From Sulfuriferula sp. (GTDB lineage: Bacteria > Pseudomonadota > Gammaproteobacteria > Burkholderiales > Sulfuriferulaceae): a DNA stretch of 64,000 bases. Below the pieces are notes generated by a model that did not search any database, had not been told where the DNA came from, and was given only the letters and a program-made list of their open reading frames with translations. Shown one piece after another: positions 60,253-64,000 of this stretch. Made by a program: the position numbers and the translations under genes. Numbering within the stretch: the first letter of the stretch is position 1; each line of letters begins with the position of its first letter. Location: contig JARLJL010000012.1 of the NCBI GenBank assembly GCA_031291235.1, forward strand, positions 62,001 to 126,000. Direction: 5' to 3'.

Positions 60253-61092
60253 ATGTCAACAATCAGCAGTACGAGCAACGCCAGTTCACTGGCGAATCTG
60301 CAGGCCATTTTCAGCGCGAACGCACTGAAAAACAGCAGTTCGGACAGCGACAGCAGCACTACGGGCAGCGTGTCGAACAGCGGTTCCAGTTTCATGCAGG
60401 CCATCGAGAAGGCGCTGGCTTCGCTGGGTATTAGCGATAGCAGTTCGTCGTCTTCATCATCGACTTCGTCTGCTTCCGTTTCTTCCAGCGACGCTACGAC
60501 AACCACGCAGGATGCCCAGACCGCGGCGCAGGCTTTCATGCAAAGCCTGATGGCCGCGCTGCATCAGGCCGGCGGCAGCAACGGTAATAATCCTCCGCCA
60601 CCGCCTTCCGACAGTAGCGGCAGCGTAGGCGCAAGCAGCGGTCCGTCCTATACCAAGGATCAGTTGACCAGCATGGCCAGCGCGCTGGCATCGACCGATC
60701 CGGCACGTGCCGCCGAGATGACCAATATCGCAAATAACTTTACAGCTGCTGATACCGACGGCGACGGCAAGGTCAGCGCCAAGGAAGCGATGAGTTACGA
60801 CCAGGCCAACTCCAGCAGCGGCACGACAGCTTCGGCCTATCAGGGCGGATCGAATATCGAGGCCGATATTCAAAGCCTGATGCAGCAGTTGTCGTCGACG
60901 TCGTCATCCGGCAGTACGAGCACAGCGCAATCCGATTTGCAAAGCAGTTTCCAGAATCTGCTGAGCGCGCTGGGCAGTTCGAGCAGTTCGGGCAGTTCCA
61001 GCTCGGCAACGCTGGACAGCTTTTTGAGCGCGTTGGCAAATAATCTGCAGGGCGCCGGCAGCTCCGGGAATGTGGTCGATACTTCTGTTTGA
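60253..61092 (+). CDS. Serine-rich EF-hand protein
   Basis: The protein has 279 residues; GAGGAGG lies 7 bases before the ATG at 60253, so the longer frame from 60172 is rejected. It is extremely Ser-rich with several runs of SSSS. One complete EF-hand loop DTDGDGKVSAKE sits at about 167-178, with calcium ligands at positions 1, 3, 5 and 12. No signal peptide is present. It ends in GNVVDTSV, similar to the GSVINTSA and GSVINISV tails of the two small proteins at 43408-43966. Function unknown; export by a flagellar or other leaderless route is possible. Confidence 0.85.
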   Translation: MSTISSTSNASSLANLQAIFSANALKNSSSDSDSSTTGSVSNSGSSFMQAIEKALASLGISDSSSSSSSSTSSASVSSSDATTTTQDAQTAAQAFMQSLMAALHQAGGSNGNNPPPPPSDSSGSVGASSGPSYTKDQLTSMASALASTDPARAAEMTNIANNFTAADTDGDGKVSAKEAMSYDQANSSSGTTASAYQGGSNIEADIQSLMQQLSSTSSSGSTSTAQSDLQSSFQNLLSALGSSSSSGSSSSATLDSFLSALANNLQGAGSSGNVVDTSV

Positions 61093-61131
61093 TCGCGTGT
61101 GCAATGCGGGGCCGGCAGTGCCGGTCTCGCC

Positions 61132-62094
61132 TTACCAGCGCAGCTTGCGCCAGGCCGCCTGCTGCACCGGATTCAGAAAAGTCCAGGCAACCAGCCGGCT
61201 TTGTTTTTGGCCCTGGCCCATGGCGACGGTTTTGTGCGTTTGCACGCCGGCCAGATTGAGTGCCGCGTAAATGCCGGGCAGGCTGGCCGATTTCGATACC
61301 AGCGTGGTAAACCAGTAACAGCGCGTGGGCAGCTGTGCGCTTTCGGCTATCATGCGGCCGATGAAGGCCTGCTCGCCGCCTGCGCACCACAGTTCCGCAT
61401 CTGCACCGCCGAAGTTGAGGCCGCCATTCGGCTTGCCCAGATTACGCCATTTGCGCTGCGTGCCGGTGTTGGCTTCGGCTGCTGAGGTATGGAAAGGGGG
61501 ATTGCACAGCGTCAGGTCGAACCATTCGTCATCACGTACTATGCTCCGAAAGATCGCATCGGCGTCGAGCTGCAAGCGCAGTGCGATGTGTCGCGCCGAC
61601 GCCGGGTTGGCGTCGAGGATGGTTTGCGCATGCGCCAGCGAGGCGGAATTGATGTCGCTGGCGACGAAATGCCAGCCGTATTCGCTGAGCCCGATCAGCG
61701 GGTAAATGCAGCTTGCACCGGTGCCGATGTCCAGCGCCTGGATGTTTTTGGGAACGATGCCACGGTTGTCCGCGGCCAAGAGGTCGGCCAGATAGTGTAT
61801 GTAATCGGCGCGACCGGGAATTGCCGGGCAAAGATTCTGCGGTGGAATATCCCAGCCCTGTATGTCGTAATCGTACTTGAGCAAGGCCCGGTTCAGCGCC
61901 CTGACCGCTGCCGGGTCGGCAAAATCGATACTGCGTTCGCCGTATGTATTGATGCTGACGTAATCGCCCAGTCCAGCATCTGCCAGTATCAGGCGATCGA
62001 AGTTGTAGCGACCCTGATGGCGATTGCGCGGGTGGAGTTGGCCGGTTGATGACGGCGCGTTGTCCGATGGCGGTTTGCGGTGTCCGGTTCGCAT
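61132..62094 (-). CDS. rlmF: 23S rRNA adenine-1618 N6-methyltransferase
   Basis: The protein has 320 residues from the ATG at 62094; a TTG at 62130 is less likely. It starts with LHPRNRHQGRYNFDRLI, typical of RlmF. The SAM-binding region is ALDIGTGASCIYPLIGLSEY, and the catalytic motif is CNPPFHTS, the N/D-PPF/Y signature of amino-methyltransferases acting on adenine. It modifies A1618 of 23S rRNA. It follows the PDC-sensor gene on the same strand. Confidence 0.93.
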   Translation of the reverse strand: MRTGHRKPPSDNAPSSTGQLHPRNRHQGRYNFDRLILADAGLGDYVSINTYGERSIDFADPAAVRALNRALLKYDYDIQGWDIPPQNLCPAIPGRADYIHYLADLLAADNRGIVPKNIQALDIGTGASCIYPLIGLSEYGWHFVASDINSASLAHAQTILDANPASARHIALRLQLDADAIFRSIVRDDEWFDLTLCNPPFHTSAAEANTGTQRKWRNLGKPNGGLNFGGADAELWCAGGEQAFIGRMIAESAQLPTRCYWFTTLVSKSASLPGIYAALNLAGVQTHKTVAMGQGQKQSRLVAWTFLNPVQQAAWRKLRW

Positions 62095-62185
62095 AGGGCA
62101 GGTTGTAATGCGGGATAAAAGTCGAGGCAATATAGCAGATTACAGGCAGCGACGTTACGTCATCGCAGGATGCGCGGCGAGGGGG

Positions 62186-63121
62186 TCAGAACCAGAACGA
62201 GGTATCCTTCAGCAGAAATTCATCGTAGGACATGTAGTGCGATCCGTCGCAAGAGAAGGTCAGACTGATCATACCGTTGAAGATATTGATGGACGCCGTG
62301 CGCAGATAAATGGTGGGGTCGGCAAAGCGCAGGGATTGCATGGTATTGAGTATCTGCTCGATATTGTGTTGCGGGATGGCCGCATCGAGCGGGTAGGGGC
62401 TGGACGGGTATACCAGGCAGATGTCCGCATCGCTCAGGGTTTCGTGATCCAGTATGCGATAGCGAAACGGGTCGCTTGTCGTCCATATCGTGGCCTGACT
62501 GCTGGAAAAGTGAATCTGGCACTGGAATACGCCGCGCTGGGTCAGCAGCTCTTCGAGGATGGACAAGGCCTGTTCCAGATTGCCGTCCATCGGGCTGTCT
62601 ACGCGGCATTGCTGGAACACCGTGCCGCGAATTGCCGGATCGCCTTTCACCTGACGCCAGTAGCCGGGCTCTTCGTATAGCGCAGAGGTGACCGGCAGGC
62701 CGCGCAAGTCGAAATCGGCGCCGAGATAACCCAGCGTATCCGTATCGGCTGCGACGACTTGCAGCGCAGTGAGCGACGGCCGCCGCCCCAGCAGGCTGAT
62801 GTAAGCGTCCGAAAGCAGGAAGCCCCATGCCGGAACAGCTTCCTGCATGTAAGGGCGCTGGGAACGGTCGCGGCCGTAGTGTCCGGATATCAGTCCCGTT
62901 GCGCCGACATTGTCGCAAACCTGGATGCCCTCGGCTGTTACGCAATACAGCGCCGTGCAATGGGGGATATCGGCAAACCCAGCGAGCAGGGACGCATTCA
63001 GCTGTTCGCGATTTCCCCATGCTGCTGTGCATTGTTCGGCCAGTATGGTCAGCGGCTCGCGCACCATGCGCGCCAGGTCTTCCCGTTGCAGATAGATACT
63101 GTCTTTCCACGAATGTTTCAT
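62186..63121 (-). CDS. PDC/Cache-sensor-domain protein without membrane anchor
   Basis: The protein has 311 residues from the ATG at 63121, preceded by AAGGAA; the frame extends upstream but without a ribosome site. The N-terminal half resembles PDC sensor domains (VTAEGIQVCDNVGATGLISG, then YGRDRSQRPYMQEAVPAWGF with the small-ligand RP.Y-type motif). The C-terminal half (FQCQIHFSSSQATIWTTSDPF) is not recognised. There is no signal peptide or membrane segment, so it would sense inside the cell, unlike most Cache proteins. Confidence 0.82.
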   Translation of the reverse strand: MKHSWKDSIYLQREDLARMVREPLTILAEQCTAAWGNREQLNASLLAGFADIPHCTALYCVTAEGIQVCDNVGATGLISGHYGRDRSQRPYMQEAVPAWGFLLSDAYISLLGRRPSLTALQVVAADTDTLGYLGADFDLRGLPVTSALYEEPGYWRQVKGDPAIRGTVFQQCRVDSPMDGNLEQALSILEELLTQRGVFQCQIHFSSSQATIWTTSDPFRYRILDHETLSDADICLVYPSSPYPLDAAIPQHNIEQILNTMQSLRFADPTIYLRTASINIFNGMISLTFSCDGSHYMSYDEFLLKDTSFWF

Positions 63122-63357
63122 GCGTGCATTCCTTTCGTGCGATTGAAAAGTTGTCGGGCTGCGCAGTATCCGCGCCGGAAGTTGGAGTGGGCGAATATGC
63201 GGCGGTTCCCTGGGCGTTCGTTTGTGTGGATGCCTGCAGGCGGGAAGCACGGCGGAACTTGTACGGTACCCGGCGTATCTACCGGCAGGTGGCGCATCGG
63301 GTTCGGCCTGGATACTTTGATGATACGATGTTGCCGATACCCTCAAACGGAGCGGCT

Positions 63358-64000
63358 ATGCTGGAATTACACCATGTTACCAAATCGTATGCCGGTCGTC
63401 GCCGGGTACTTGACGATTTATCCTATACGCTGGCGGCGGGTGAGTATGTTGCGGTGATGGGCGATTCGGGCGTGGGCAAGTCGACCTTGCTCAATCTGAT
63501 CGCCGGGCTGGATACGCCCGATGCCGGCGACATCGTGATTGACGGCGTCGCCATGGCGACGCTGAACGACGATGCGGCAACCTTGCTGCGCCGCGTCAGG
63601 GTGGGTTTCGTGTTTCAGGCGTTTCATGTACTGCCGCATTTGACGCTGCTGCAAAATGTCGCTTTGCCCTTGCTGCTGAACGGACTGGATAGCGCGCGTG
63701 CCGAAGCGATGCTAAACGCGGTCGGCTTGCGCGGGCGCGGGCAGGATTTCCCCCGCCAATTGTCTGGCGGCGAGCTGCAGCGCGTAGCCATCGCACGTGC
63801 ATTGGTACATCGCCCGGCGCTGGTGCTGGCCGACGAGCCGACCGGCAATCTCGATCCGGAGACGGCGCACAGCGTGCTGATGCTGTTGCGCGATGAAATC
63901 AAAAACAATGGTGCTTCGGCCATCATCGTCACCCATTCTGTCGCGGCGGCGGCTACTGCCGACCGGGTATTGATGTTGACCGACGATGGTCTGTACCCCG
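63358..64000 (+). CDS. ABC transporter ATPase, 3' end outside window
   Basis: Open from the ATG at 63358 (CGGAG 5 bases upstream) to the end of the window, 214 codons visible. Walker A is GDSGVGKST, the signature is LSGGELQRVAIARAL, Walker B is [12 protein letters not shown], and the H-loop is VTHS. It belongs to the LolD/MacB group, which pairs with FtsX-like permeases; the permease gene is presumably just beyond base 64000. It is a paralogue of lolD at 25387, not a second copy (clearly diverged). Confidence 0.93.
   Translation, partial: MLELHHVTKSYAGRRRVLDDLSYTLAAGEYVAVMGDSGVGKSTLLNLIAGLDTPDAGDIVIDGVAMATLNDDAATLLRRVRVGFVFQAFHVLPHLTLLQNVALPLLLNGLDSARAEAMLNAVGLRGRGQDFPRQLSGGELQRVAIARALVHRPALVLADEPTGNLDPETAHSVLMLLRDEIKNNGASAIIVTHSVAAAATADRVLMLTDDGLYP

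Overview
The window looks like a chromosomal segment of a betaproteobacterium, most likely of the Nitrosomonadales (Gallionella/Sulfuricella-like). The reasons are gene content (a rubrerythrin, Fe-S oxidoreductase and DUF3501 trio, an opgG-opgH-opgD cluster, a class Ia nrdAB pair, a UbiB-type kinase, LolCD) and a moderately high GC content. This placement is inferred from family knowledge, not from a marker gene. No rRNA, tRNA or CRISPR array was recognised.

Bases 1-16534 form one tightly packed secretion operon: the 3' part of an RTX protein with a lipase-like N-terminal domain, a Sec-exported beta-propeller protein, a 3217-residue RTX protein again with a lipase-like N-terminus, then the HlyD-type adaptor and TolC-type outer-membrane channel of a type I secretion system. 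The ABC exporter is not in the window. The two RTX genes share a nearly identical block, and the large one carries several generations of internal repeats and a visible base-composition change near 12160.

Bases 16589-22305 (minus strand) hold a proline-rich membrane protein, prfC, a large hybrid sensor kinase and an NlpC/P60 peptidase. Bases 22439-26489 hold a UbiB-family kinase and the lolC-lolD lipoprotein-release genes with a small conserved protein. Bases 26498-33178 hold an outer-membrane barrel protein and an HME-RND metal-efflux operon ending at a clear terminator. Bases 33249-40428 (minus strand) hold the osmoregulated periplasmic glucan operon opgG-opgH-opgD, followed by an alpha/beta hydrolase and a methyltransferase.

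Bases 40808-43231 are the rubrerythrin/Fe-S oxidoreductase/DUF3501 cluster. It is followed by two small proteins with a common C-terminal motif, the first preceded by a near-consensus sigma-28 (flagellar) promoter. A third protein with a similar tail lies at 60253-61092. purU, nrdA and nrdB follow, and the nrdA leader contains two exact DnaA boxes.

Bases 49380-54797 are the accessory region: an AT-rich KAP P-loop NTPase, a HicAB toxin-antitoxin pair with a perfect palindromic operator on its promoter, a Fic protein whose start codon lies inside a perfect inverted repeat, an OmpA-domain protein, a decayed fragment of a yjdM/phnA gene, and copies of a degenerate intergenic repeat. From 54798 to the end the content is ordinary: a diguanylate cyclase, yjdM, an MFS transporter, a small exported protein, a CPA1-type antiporter, an EF-hand protein, rlmF, a PDC-sensor protein and the start of an ABC transporter ATPase cut by the window end.
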